A program made the position numbers and the translations under genes. From the NCBI RefSeq assembly GCF_050587525.1, contig NZ_JBOBFT010000011.1:62001-126000 (forward strand): DNA of 64,000 nucleotides. Reading direction: 5' to 3'. Positions 1 to 7,946 of the stretch are shown here, piece by piece (the first letter of the stretch is position 1; each line of letters opens with the position of its first letter). The notes under the pieces were generated by a model, which saw only the letters and a program-made list of their open reading frames with translations, had not been told where the DNA came from and searched no databases. Origin of the DNA: Plantibacter sp050587525. GTDB lineage: Bacteria; Actinomycetota; Actinomycetes; Actinomycetales; Microbacteriaceae.

Positions 1-881
1 TCCTGCAACCGCTCGACGATCTCTGCGGATGTCCCGATGACGTCCCGCTGGAACAGGTTCCGGCCGGGCCCGAACGCGACGCCGGCTCGTCCGTCGCGTT
101 CCCGCGCGAACTCCCGGTACTTCGCGAGTTGCGATGGCGTCGCGCCATCGGTCGGGATGATCACGAGCCCGCTCGAAATCCGCGCGGACGCAGGATCGGG
201 ATGCGCATCGAGGTACGTGCGGATGACCGCGGCGAGGTTGCTGGCGAAATCGAGGTCGCCGTCGTGGCTCTTCACGACGTTGCTCGTCAGCAGGTTGAGC
301 CCTTGGCGTGCTCCCCACTCGGCGGATCGGGTGCTCCCGGCGCCGTACCAGACGCGATCGGCGAGCCCGGCGGAGTGCGGCTGGATGGTCCTGGTCGACA
401 GTTCGCCGCCGACCTCGTCCTGGTACACGAGGGGATCGCGCAGCAACTGCAGCAGCCGCTCGGCGCGTGCGTGCGTGAGGTCCTCGGACTCCCACGACGC
501 CGGGTACATCGCTTCCTTGTAGTACTCCCAGTTCATGGGAGTGCCGACGCTGAAGCCCGGGTTGAGTCTGCCGTGCGTGAGGAGGTCGACCGTGTTGAAG
601 TCCTCGACGAGCCGGAACGGGTTCTCGCCGCCGAGGGGGATCACTGCGGTGCCCAGTGCGATGTGCTCCGTGCTGCGACTCGCGGCGGCGATGACTGAGA
701 GCGGCGAAGAGATCGCCGTCTCCAGGTGACGCTGTCGCAGCCACGCGCTGTCGAAGCCGAGCGCTTCAGCCTGTTCGAACAGCCAGAGCGCGGACTCGTG
801 TCCGCGCACGGGGTCGGCCGGGTCGAATCGACCGAGGGTGAGGACGCCGAGGTGTCGCAGCGGAGTCGTGGTGTCTGGCAT
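1..881 (-). CDS. LLM-class flavin-dependent oxidoreductase (partial)
   Basis: This minus-strand frame begins at ATG 881-879 and stays open to the left edge, so the C-terminus is missing. Translation starts MPDTTTPLRHLGVLTLGRFD and continues with the luciferase-like TIM-barrel pattern: GFDSAWLRQRH near residue 40, SSPLSVIAAA near 60, then a HIALGTAVIPL strand, and NPFRLVEDFNTVDLLTHGRL. These are typical of FMN/F420-using luciferase-like monooxygenases. The substrate cannot be told from the sequence. It diverges from the DUF1684 gene at 1010, with 128 bp between the two starts. Family assignment is firm; the exact role is unknown. Confidence 0.85.
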   Translation of the reverse strand, partial: MPDTTTPLRHLGVLTLGRFDPADPVRGHESALWLFEQAEALGFDSAWLRQRHLETAISSPLSVIAAASRSTEHIALGTAVIPLGGENPFRLVEDFNTVDLLTHGRLNPGFSVGTPMNWEYYKEAMYPASWESEDLTHARAERLLQLLRDPLVYQDEVGGELSTRTIQPHSAGLADRVWYGAGSTRSAEWGARQGLNLLTSNVVKSHDGDLDFASNLAAVIRTYLDAHPDPASARISSGLVIIPTDGATPSQLAKYREFARERDGRAGVAFGPGRNLFQRDVIGTSAEIVERLQ

Positions 882-1009
882 GGTTCCGTCCTTCGCTGGG
901 CTGCTGAACAGCTCTATCCAACCATCGGAGCGTCACTGTGCACGACCGTGTGTGACCTCCCGTTGCAGCCTCGCGAGCGGTTCCCGCGGAGCCCGCCTAG
1001 CCTCGTCCT

Positions 1010-1861
1010 ATGAGCGCACCGAATGACGGCACCGACACGCTTCACCCGGCCGCTGCGGCGCTCGCCGCACGCCGTGCTGATCGACGCGGCCACGTGACGT
1101 CCCGTCGCGGGCCCGCCGCCTTCCTCGCCGGCGAGTTCGTGACCGAACCGGACAGTCGGATCGACGGTGCGCCCGGTCTGTGGTCACCGCTCGCTCCCGG
1201 AGAGCGAGGCCTGCTCGTGCGGGCCGCGGCATCCGAGGGCGTGAGGATCGGCGGTCGCCTCGTCGACGGAGACGCCGTGCTCCACGCGGACGATTCGACC
1301 GGCCCGGCGATCGCCGAGTTCCCCGACGGCGCCGAAGGCGTGCTCTTCAGCTACGACGACACGACATACGCGTTGCAGGTGTGGCGCTCGGACTCGGCGT
1401 GGGCGAAGCGGTTCGACGACATCGCGGCGTATCCGTGGGATGCCGAGTGGGTCGTTTCGGCCACCGTGCTTCCGGTCGCGCCCGGTCGGACGGTCGCGAT
1501 CACGCATCATCGGGATCCTCGCCCGGTCCCCGTGCCGGTCGTCGCCGAGCTCGCGTTCACCCGCGAGGGACGCGAGCATCGGCTCCTCGCGACACCGGGA
1601 CCCGAGGGCGATCACGAGCTTCTCGTGCACTTCCGTGATGCGACGAACGGCTCCGAATCGTATGCTTCCGGACGGAGCCTCCGCGTGCGGAACTCCGGTG
1701 GGGGAGTCGTCGAGCTGGACTTCAACCACGCGGAACTGCTGCCGTGCTCATTCAGCCTGGCCTGGAACTGCCCGCTGCCTCCCGCCGAGAACGGCCTCCC
1801 GATCCCGGTTCGCGCCGGTGAGCGCAATGCCGTCGACGCGGACGGGGTGCCGATCCTCTGA
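1010..1861 (+). CDS. DUF1684 domain protein
   Basis: A 283-residue soluble protein without signal peptide or membrane segment. The C-terminal half carries the DUF1684 hallmarks: FRDATNGSESYASGRSL near residue 208, a VVELDFNHAELLPCSFSL block, and the terminal CPLPPAENGLPIPVRAGE motif. The family is common in actinobacteria and has no proven biochemical role. The start is supported by a -10-like TAGCCT at 998-1003 exactly six bases before ATG, so the mRNA is probably leaderless. It converges on the MFS gene, and a hairpin lies between them. Confidence 0.88.
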   Translation: MSAPNDGTDTLHPAAAALAARRADRRGHVTSRRGPAAFLAGEFVTEPDSRIDGAPGLWSPLAPGERGLLVRAAASEGVRIGGRLVDGDAVLHADDSTGPAIAEFPDGAEGVLFSYDDTTYALQVWRSDSAWAKRFDDIAAYPWDAEWVVSATVLPVAPGRTVAITHHRDPRPVPVPVVAELAFTREGREHRLLATPGPEGDHELLVHFRDATNGSESYASGRSLRVRNSGGGVVELDFNHAELLPCSFSLAWNCPLPPAENGLPIPVRAGERNAVDADGVPIL

Positions 1862-1867
1862 GCTCTC

Positions 1868-1921
1868 CAGGTACAGACGGCTGTGCTGGTGCAGACGGCT
1901 GTCCAGGTACAGACGGCTGTG
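1868..1921. repeat. three 18-bp tandem repeats
   Basis: Three head-to-tail 18-bp units (1868-1885, 1886-1903, 1904-1921) share the core CAGACGGCTGT. Units 1 and 3 are identical and unit 2 differs at a few positions. They sit directly after the DUF1684 stop codon and run into the terminator hairpin. Confidence 0.8.
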
Positions 1922-1955
1922 CTGGATTCATCGACGTGCGATGAATCCAGCACAG
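1917..1955. terminator. perfect 17-bp hairpin between convergent genes
   Basis: CTGTGCTGGATTCATCG (1917-1933) is followed by the loop ACGTG and its exact reverse complement (1939-1955). It has no T-run, as is common for actinobacterial terminators. Its place between two convergent stop codons suggests bidirectional termination. Confidence 0.7.
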
Positions 1956-1973
1956 GACGCCAGTCGGAGCGGA

Positions 1974-3401
1974 CTACGCCGAGACGGACTCGGCCACGGG
2001 TTCCGCGGCCTGCGGCTTCGACATCGCGAACGCGGTGACCACCGCGCCGAGAAGCGCGAGCGCACCTGCGCCGAGGAAGGCCGCCGAGTAGCCCTGCGTG
2101 AGCGCGACGCGGGTCGGTTCGCTGCCGGAGACGCCGTAGACGATCGCCGTGAGCGCGGCGAGGCCGAGTGCGGAGCCGATCTGGTAACTCGTGCTCACGA
2201 GACCGGAGGCGACACCGGTCTCCGCCGGAGGTGCCGCGTTGATCGCCGTGCCGAGCGACGGCACGAACGCGAGGGACATGCCGAACGCGGCCACGAGCGT
2301 CGCGGGGAGCACGTCGACCACGTAACTCCCGTCGGCACGCACGAAGGACAGCCAGACGAGCCCGGCGGCGAGAGCGAGGAGGCCGGCGACGATCACGGCC
2401 TTCGCGCTGAACCGCGCCTGCAGCTTGGGCGCCCACGCGACCATCACGAGAACGACGAGCCCTGTCATCGGCAGGAGCGCGGCTCCGGCGGCGAAGGCGT
2501 TCGCACCGAGCACCTGCTGCAGGTAGAGGTTCAGGAAGAACCACATCGACACCCATGATGCGCCGAGCAGGAGCTGCGCGCCGTTCGCGGCGGCGAGCTG
2601 AGGCGCCCGAAGGAGACCGAGTCGCAGCAGCGGGCTGCGGCTGCGCGCCTGGATGAGGAAGAAGATCGCGAGCAGCACGGCGCCGCCGGCGAGGACACTG
2701 AGCGTCTGGACGGTGAGCCAGCCGATCTCCGGTGCGTTGACGACGGCATAGACGACCGCGGCGAGGCCCCCGGTGACCATGACGGCGCCGAGGACGTCGA
2801 TCGAACCGGACGCTTGACGGACGGTGCGGGGGAGCGTCTTCGCCGTGAAGGCGAGGACGAAGACGGCGATCGGGATCGTCACGTAGAACACCCAGGGCCA
2901 GCTCGCGAACTCGGTCAGCACGCCGCCGAGGAAGACGCCGGCTGAACCACCGATGGGTGCGGCGGCGCCGTACACGGCGAATGCCTTCGGGAGGTCACGC
3001 GTACCGCCGAAGAGCATCATGAGCAGGGTGAGTGCGGCGGGCGCGATCATCGCGGATCCGGCTCCTTGAATGGCGCGACCAGCGATCTCGATCCCGACGG
3101 AGTTCGCAGCTCCCGCCACGAGTGAGCCGATGATCAGGACGGTCCAGCCGAGGACGAAGATCTTCCGCGCACCGAACGCGTCGGCGAGGCGTCCGCCCAG
3201 CAGGAGCAGGCCGCCGAAGGCGACGACGTAGGCGTTGAAGACCCACGACAGCGACTCCGGTGTGAATCCGAGGTCGCGTTGGATGTCGGGCAGGGCGACG
3301 CCGATGATCGACGTGTCCATGATGACGACGAACTGCGCCGTTGCGATCAGGACCAGGCCGAGCCATCGTTTCGCTGATGATCCGGGTGGGTGGGATGACA
3401 T
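1974..3401 (-). CDS. MFS efflux transporter, DHA2 (14-TM) type
   Basis: A 475-residue polytopic membrane protein of the drug:H+ antiporter-2 (EmrB/QacA) group. It starts with an TAQFVVIMDTSIIGVALPDI segment (motif D1-like), followed by LLLGGRLADAFGARKIFVLG (motif A, near residue 65) and a GRAIQGAGSAMIAPAAL region (motif B, near 108). The length fits 14 TM helices. Its promoter (TTGACA 3477-3472, 17 bp, TATACG 3454-3449) carries two CsoR-like boxes, so it is probably copper-inducible together with copZA. The cargo could be copper complexes, toxic organics or a metallophore. RBS-like AAGGAG lies just upstream of the ATG. Confidence 0.88.
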   Translation of the reverse strand: MSSHPPGSSAKRWLGLVLIATAQFVVIMDTSIIGVALPDIQRDLGFTPESLSWVFNAYVVAFGGLLLLGGRLADAFGARKIFVLGWTVLIIGSLVAGAANSVGIEIAGRAIQGAGSAMIAPAALTLLMMLFGGTRDLPKAFAVYGAAAPIGGSAGVFLGGVLTEFASWPWVFYVTIPIAVFVLAFTAKTLPRTVRQASGSIDVLGAVMVTGGLAAVVYAVVNAPEIGWLTVQTLSVLAGGAVLLAIFFLIQARSRSPLLRLGLLRAPQLAAANGAQLLLGASWVSMWFFLNLYLQQVLGANAFAAGAALLPMTGLVVLVMVAWAPKLQARFSAKAVIVAGLLALAAGLVWLSFVRADGSYVVDVLPATLVAAFGMSLAFVPSLGTAINAAPPAETGVASGLVSTSYQIGSALGLAALTAIVYGVSGSEPTRVALTQGYSAAFLGAGALALLGAVVTAFAMSKPQAAEPVAESVSA

Positions 3402-3429
3402 GTGCTCTCCTTGGTGTGCGGTGCCTGGG

Positions 3430-3477
3430 ATACCCGGGCGGGGTATACCGTATACCCCCAGGGGGTACCATTGTCAA
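3430..3477 (-). promoter_or_regulatory. MFS promoter with two CsoR-like boxes
   Basis: Reading on the minus strand, TTGACA (3477-3472), a 17-bp spacer and TATACG (3454-3449) make a near-consensus promoter. Inverted repeat TACCCCCAGGGGGTA (3453-3467) lies in the spacer. A second box, ATACCCGGGCGGGGTAT (3430-3446), follows the -10. Both match the C-tract/G-tract form of CsoR operators. Confidence 0.75.
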
Positions 3478-3514
3478 ACGAGCCGATGGAGTCCGCCAGC
3501 GCAATCTCTCGACG

Positions 3515-3572
3515 TTGCGGAATACCCCAGTGGGGTATACGGTTGTGCTGTACCGATACCCAGCCGGGGTAC
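3515..3572 (+). promoter_or_regulatory. copZ-copA promoter with two CsoR-like boxes
   Basis: TTGCGG (3515-3520), a 17-bp spacer and TACGGT (3538-3543) form the likely promoter. The palindrome ATACCCCAGTGGGGTAT (3522-3538) fills the spacer. A weaker box, ATACCCAGCCGGGGTAC (3556-3572), lies downstream. The layout mirrors that of the divergent MFS promoter. Confidence 0.75.
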
Positions 3573-3594
3573 CACGAGACGACAAGGAACTGTG

Positions 3595-3807
3595 ATGACC
3601 ACGAACGAATACCAGGTGACGGGCATGACCTGCGGACACTGCGAGATGTCGGTCCGTGAAGAGGTCGGCCAGATCGCTGGAGTCGAGGACATCCAGGTCA
3701 GTGCGCAGACGGGCAAGCTCGCCGTGACCGGCCCCGCCGACCTCGACGACGTGCAGATCCTGGCGGCCGTTGAGGAAGCCGGCTACTCGGCGGTGCGAAC
3801 GGCATGA
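3595..3807 (+). CDS. copZ: copper chaperone CopZ
   Basis: A 70-residue single heavy-metal-associated (HMA) domain. The Cu(I)-binding motif GMTCGHC is at residues 10-16, and the fold ends with the usual EEAGYSAV strand. It should carry cytosolic Cu(I) to the ATPase CopA. ATG 3595 was chosen because AAGGAAC precedes it and the domain starts at once. Its stop overlaps the next start (ATGA at 3804-3807), so the operon copZ-small protein-copA is translationally coupled under the CsoR-like boxes. Confidence 0.95.
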   Translation: MTTNEYQVTGMTCGHCEMSVREEVGQIAGVEDIQVSAQTGKLAVTGPADLDDVQILAAVEEAGYSAVRTA

Positions 3808-4061
3808 AGACCGGCACTCGCCTCGCTCTCTACGGACTCGGGCTCGTGGTGGCATTCGGCGGCGCGTACGCGATCGCCGGGGCCGTCGTCCCCGAGAGCG
3901 TCGTGACGGCGTGGACGACCGGTGCCGACACCGACGCGCACACCGACACGCCCCACGCCACTGATTCCCCAAGCGCCCCTGATTCCCCAAGCGCCCCGGA
4001 TGCTCCGAGTGCTCCGGCGCACCCCAGCACACCAGACCCCACGAGCAGGACCCACAGATGA
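3804..4061 (+). CDS. small single-TM protein between copZ and copA
   Basis: An 85-residue protein with one N-terminal hydrophobic segment (about residues 8-31, ALYGLGLVVAFGGAYAIAGA), then an Asp/Thr/His stretch (TDAHTDTPHATD) and a Ser-Ala-Pro-Asp repeat from an 18-bp DNA period (about 3963-4015). From memory, Microbacteriaceae and relatives often have a longer secreted protein at this spot with the same N-terminus and an extracytoplasmic His-rich domain. If so, this copy keeps only the anchor and a low-complexity tail. It is coupled by ATGA overlaps on both sides. Function unknown; a copper-related envelope role is inferred from position. Confidence 0.75.
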   Translation: MKTGTRLALYGLGLVVAFGGAYAIAGAVVPESVVTAWTTGADTDAHTDTPHATDSPSAPDSPSAPDAPSAPAHPSTPDPTSRTHR

Positions 4062-6346
4062 GCACAGCAGCACCCGCCAGCACCGGATCCGGCACCGCGG
4101 GAACCGGCGTCGAACTGGAGATCGGCGGGATGACCTGCGCGTCCTGCGCGATGCGGATCGAGAAGAAGCTCAACAAGCTCGACGGCGTCACCGCGACCGT
4201 GAACTACGCGACAGAGAAGGCCAAGGTCACCGTCCCGGACGGCTACGACACCGCGGCGCTCATCGCCGAAGTGGAGAAGACCGGGTACACGGCCGTGTTG
4301 CCCGTCCCCAAGCGCAGCAGACGTGACGATGCAGCATCCGGCGACGTCGACGGCGAGTCGGACCCCGAACTCCGCTCCCTCCGCAACCGGCTCATCGGCT
4401 CGGTCATCCTGACCGTCCCGGTGATCCTGATGGCGATGATCCCGGCCCTGCAGTTCACCTCCTGGCAGTGGGCGTCGCTCGCGCTCGCCGCACCCGTCAT
4501 CGTGTGGGGCGCCTGGCCGTTCCACAAGGCCGCATGGACCAACCTCACGCACGGCGCAGCGACGATGGACACGCTCATCTCGATGGGCACCTCCGCCGCG
4601 TTCCTGTGGTCGCTCTACGCGCTCTTCTTCGGCACGGCGGGCGTCGCGGGGATGACGCACTCGTTCGAATTCGCCCTGGCGCCGTCGGACGGCGCCGCGA
4701 ACATCTACCTCGAGGTGGGTGCTGGCGTGACGATGTTCATCCTCGCCGGACGGTACTTCGAGAAGCGGTCCAAGAAGCAGGCCGGTGCGGCACTCCGCGC
4801 CCTGCTCGAACTCGGCGCGAAGGAGGTCTCGGTCCTGCGCGGCGGCGTGGAGACGAAGATCCCGGTCGAAGACCTGGTGGTCGGTGATGAGTTCATCGTC
4901 CGCCCGGGGGAGAAGATCGCCACGGACGGCGTCGTGGTCTCCGGCACGTCCGCAGTGGACGCATCGATGCTCACGGGCGAAGCGGTTCCCGTCGAGGTAG
5001 CGGAAGGCGATGCCGTCACCGGCGCAACGACGAACGCCGGGGGACGACTCGTGATCCGAGCGACCCGCATCGGCTCCGACACGCAGCTGGCGCAGATGGC
5101 CAAGCTCGTCGAGGACGCGCAGACCGGCAAAGCGGAAGTGCAGCGCCTCGCCGACCGGATCTCCGGCGTCTTCGTGCCGATCGTCATCGTGATCGCCGTC
5201 GTCGCACTCGGCGGCTGGTTGGGCGCCGGGTTCCCCGTGACTGCAGCGTTCACGGCCGCCGTCGCCGTCCTCGTCATCGCCTGCCCCTGTGCCTTGGGGC
5301 TCGCGACGCCGACCGCTCTGCTCGTCGGAACCGGTCGCGGAGCGCAGATGGGTGTGCTCATCAAGGGGCCGGAAGTCCTCGAATCGACGCGCAAGGTCGA
5401 CACCGTCGTCCTCGACAAGACGGGAACCGTCACCACCGGCAAGATGACCCTGGTCGACGTCGTCCTGGAGGCCGGCATCGATCGCGCCGAGCTGCTGCGG
5501 CTGGCCGGCGCGCTCGAGGATGCTTCGGAGCACCCCATCGCGCAGGCGATCGCCAAGGGCGCGACGCAGGAGGTCGGCGTGCTGCCGGCCGTGGACGGGT
5601 TCGCGAACATCGAGGGGAAGGGCGTCCAGGGCGTCGTCGACGGCCACGCCGTCCTCGTCGGCCGCGACTCGCTCCTCGCCGAGTGGTCGTTGCAGCTCAG
5701 CCGTGAACTCGCCGCGACGAAGGCTCGCGCGGAGGACGAGGGCAAGACCGTCGTCGCGGTGGGCTGGGACGGACAGGCGCGGGGCATCCTCGTCATCGCG
5801 GACACGGTCAAGCCGACGAGCGCGGAAGCCATCGCGCAGTTCACGGCGATCGGCCTGACGCCGATCCTCCTCACGGGGGACAACACGGCCGTCGCCAGGC
5901 GGATCGCCACCGAGGTCGGCATCGACGAGGTCATCGCCGAGGTGCTCCCGAAGGACAAGGTCGACGTCGTCAAGCGTCTCCAGAGCGAGGGCAGGGTGGT
6001 CGCGATGATCGGGGACGGCGTCAACGACGCACCCGCCCTCGCCCAAGCGGACCTCGGTCTCGCCATGGGGACCGGCGCCGACGTCGCGATCGAAGCCTCC
6101 GACATCACGCTCGTGCGCGGCGATCTGCGCAGTGCGGTCGATGCGATCCGGCTGTCCCGCAAGACCCTCGGGACGATCAAGACCAACCTGTTCTGGGCCT
6201 TCGCCTACAACGTCGCGGCGATCCCCGTCGCAGCGCTCGGCATGCTCAACCCGATGCTGGCGGGTGCGGCGATGGCGCTCTCGAGCGTGTTCGTCGTCGG
6301 CAACAGCCTGCGTCTTCGTGGCTTTAGGAGCATCGCGAAGCCGTAG
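4058..6346 (+). CDS. copA: copper-exporting P1B-type ATPase CopA
   Basis: A 762-residue Cu(I)-exporting P-type ATPase. An N-terminal HMA domain has GMTCASC near residues 24-30. The transmembrane metal site CPC is at 409-411, the phosphorylation motif DKTGT starts at D453, an HP motif (SEHPIAQAI) lies near 490, and the hinge GDGVNDAP is near 652. Length and order are normal for CopA. It follows the small membrane gene with an ATGA overlap and should take copper from CopZ and pump it out of the cytoplasm. Confidence 0.96.
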   Translation: MSTAAPASTGSGTAGTGVELEIGGMTCASCAMRIEKKLNKLDGVTATVNYATEKAKVTVPDGYDTAALIAEVEKTGYTAVLPVPKRSRRDDAASGDVDGESDPELRSLRNRLIGSVILTVPVILMAMIPALQFTSWQWASLALAAPVIVWGAWPFHKAAWTNLTHGAATMDTLISMGTSAAFLWSLYALFFGTAGVAGMTHSFEFALAPSDGAANIYLEVGAGVTMFILAGRYFEKRSKKQAGAALRALLELGAKEVSVLRGGVETKIPVEDLVVGDEFIVRPGEKIATDGVVVSGTSAVDASMLTGEAVPVEVAEGDAVTGATTNAGGRLVIRATRIGSDTQLAQMAKLVEDAQTGKAEVQRLADRISGVFVPIVIVIAVVALGGWLGAGFPVTAAFTAAVAVLVIACPCALGLATPTALLVGTGRGAQMGVLIKGPEVLESTRKVDTVVLDKTGTVTTGKMTLVDVVLEAGIDRAELLRLAGALEDASEHPIAQAIAKGATQEVGVLPAVDGFANIEGKGVQGVVDGHAVLVGRDSLLAEWSLQLSRELAATKARAEDEGKTVVAVGWDGQARGILVIADTVKPTSAEAIAQFTAIGLTPILLTGDNTAVARRIATEVGIDEVIAEVLPKDKVDVVKRLQSEGRVVAMIGDGVNDAPALAQADLGLAMGTGADVAIEASDITLVRGDLRSAVDAIRLSRKTLGTIKTNLFWAFAYNVAAIPVAALGMLNPMLAGAAMALSSVFVVGNSLRLRGFRSIAKP

Positions 6347-6426
6347 CGGACCACTCGCATCACCTCGTATCACCGCATCCACGGCCATCGGCCGCACCCC
6401 TGAAACACACGAAAGGAATCACACCG

Positions 6427-6720
6427 ATGACGAACGACCAGCAGGCGCCCGCGAGCTGTTGCAGCACCGGCGCCACCAACCCCGCAGCAGATGCGAACGG
6501 CCGCGGCACCCTCTTGGGTGGGACTCCGAACGCTTCGACCGCTTCGAGCACCGACTCGACGACGTGTGTCGTCATGGCCGGCACCGCCGTCGACATCGCA
6601 ACGGCTGAGGCGGCCGGCCTCTACCGCGACTACGAGGGCAACCGGTACCACTTCTGCTGCGCAGGCTGCGGTCCGGCGTTCGACGCGGACCCAGCGAAGT
6701 ACGCCGCAAGCGCCGCGTAA
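6427..6720 (+). CDS. YHS-domain metal-binding protein
   Basis: A 97-residue protein. An N-terminal Cys-containing stretch (ASCCS) and a Ser/Thr-rich linker lead into a C-terminal YHS (TRASH-like) domain, about residues 46-92, with CVVMAGTAVD, YEGNRYHFCCAGCGPAF and DPAKY. Such small domains bind metal through the conserved Cys residues. It lies 80 bp after copA and before a terminator-like hairpin, so it probably belongs to the copper operon as an accessory metal binder. AAAGGAATC precedes the ATG. Confidence 0.85.
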   Translation: MTNDQQAPASCCSTGATNPAADANGRGTLLGGTPNASTASSTDSTTCVVMAGTAVDIATAEAAGLYRDYEGNRYHFCCAGCGPAFDADPAKYAASAA

Positions 6721-6738
6721 CCGACGCCGCGCACCAGC

Positions 6739-6775
6739 ACGGGGTCCGGGCCGCTTATGCGGTCGCGGGCCCCGT
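6739..6775 (+). terminator. GC-rich hairpin after the copper operon
   Basis: An imperfect inverted repeat starts ACGGGG and ends CCCCGT, with the loop around TTAT at 6754-6757, followed by CCGTT. It stands 18 bp after the YHS stop codon and probably terminates the copZ-copA transcript. Confidence 0.55.
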
Positions 6776-6897
6776 CCGTTCGCCTCCGTCGACTGCGCGC
6801 GGTTTCAAGCAGACTGCCAGCCTGAAACCGCCGCAGGTGCGCTAGTTTTCGATCGGGGGTGTGCGTCCTCCGAGTGCGACGGAAGGCACGTGGTCAG

Positions 6898-7485
6898 ATG
6901 GATGATCTCCTCACCCCGACCGAGATCGACGCGCCGTCGCCGCGAGGCAGGCGCCGCCGGAACATCGCTCTGATCGCCGCAACCCTCGGCGTCCTCATCA
7001 TCGCCGGCGCCGGCACAGCCGTCGCCGTGGAAGCGGGAGGGGCCTCCCTCGATCGGTTCCTGGCCGGTACCCCCGGAGCCACGGCGCCACCCACCGATGA
7101 TCCTGTTCCGGCTGCGACGCCGACGGTTGCCGCGCACGACGGCAGCGTCGACGATTTCGGGAACCGGATCTACACGAACACGTCCGATCCCGCATCCGTC
7201 ACCTATCCGGATTCCCTGTCGCCGGAGGAGCGGGCGAGGGCGGAACTGTGGGTGAAGCAGCAGTTCATCGTGGCGCAGTGCATGGCCGACAAGGGCTTCG
7301 ACTATCACTTCTCTCCCTACTGGGAACGCAACGGCGGCGATCAGCCGACGTTGTACCCCATCGGCACCCCGGGGGCACTCGCCCTGTGGGGCGCCAACCT
7401 CACCGACGGAACGCCCTACAACTGGGAGAATGCGGGCTGTGACGGCTACGCCGTGCACGTCACCGGCCAGGACGACGCCGACTGA
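6898..7485 (+). CDS. membrane-anchored hypothetical protein
   Basis: A 195-residue protein. It has a short basic cytoplasmic tail (RGRRRRN), one TM segment near residues 22-42 (IALIAATLGVLIIAGAGTAV), a Pro/Thr linker, and an extracytoplasmic domain with VKQQFIVAQCMADKGFDYHF and PYWERN plus a second Cys near the C-terminus. The paired Cys residues could form a disulfide. Conserved QCM-type hypothetical proteins of this shape are frequent in actinobacteria. ATG 6898 has a GGAAGG 11 bases upstream; GTG 6859 in the same frame is the alternative. Function unknown. Confidence 0.7.
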   Translation: MDDLLTPTEIDAPSPRGRRRRNIALIAATLGVLIIAGAGTAVAVEAGGASLDRFLAGTPGATAPPTDDPVPAATPTVAAHDGSVDDFGNRIYTNTSDPASVTYPDSLSPEERARAELWVKQQFIVAQCMADKGFDYHFSPYWERNGGDQPTLYPIGTPGALALWGANLTDGTPYNWENAGCDGYAVHVTGQDDAD

Positions 7486-7574
7486 CGGCCGATAGTCTGG
7501 TGCTGACGGGCTGCTCCGGCTGGTGCTGCGTGCCGCCCGCGCCCCTGGAGCCGCCGGAACGTGAGGAACGCACA

Positions 7575-7892
7575 ATGTCGACATCATCCGAGACCCCCAC
7601 GTCCGCGGCGCCGCACGGCTACATCACCGAGAAGGACAAGTACCTGAAGCGCATGGGCCGCATCGAAGGTCAGGCGCGCGGCATCTCCAAGATGATCGAC
7701 GATGAGAAGTACTGCATCGACATCCTCACGCAGATCAGCGCCATGAAGAGTGCGCTCGAGGTCGTCGCCCTCGGGCTCCTCGACGACCACTTGAAGCACT
7801 GCGTCCTCGACGCGGCCAAGCTCGACGGCGACGAAGCCGCGATCAAGATCAAGGAAGCGAGCGATGCGATCGGTCGCCTCGTCCGGTCCTGA
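7575..7892 (+). CDS. csoR: copper-sensing repressor CsoR
   Basis: A 105-residue CsoR/RcnR-family repressor. The Cu(I) ligands C47, H72 and C76 keep the 25/4 spacing of the founding CsoR (C36-H61-C65). The helical core reads YLKRMGRIEGQARGI and IDILTQISAMKSALEVVALG. Without copper it should bind the C-tract/G-tract boxes at 3430-3572 and release them on Cu(I) binding. It stands apart from copZA and has no clear box of its own upstream. ATG 7575 has GAGGAA about eight bases upstream. Confidence 0.95.
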   Translation: MSTSSETPTSAAPHGYITEKDKYLKRMGRIEGQARGISKMIDDEKYCIDILTQISAMKSALEVVALGLLDDHLKHCVLDAAKLDGDEAAIKIKEASDAIGRLVRS

Positions 7893-7946
7893 CCGCCGAC
7901 ATCCGCTCCTCGCCGCCCCGCCGCTTCGTGATGCTCTGAGCCGCGC

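Noticed and set aside
3830..6397. Long minus-strand reading frame (855 codons) opposite copA
   Set aside because: It is the antisense shadow of copA in GC-rich DNA; its translation is Arg/Asp/Gly-rich without domains.
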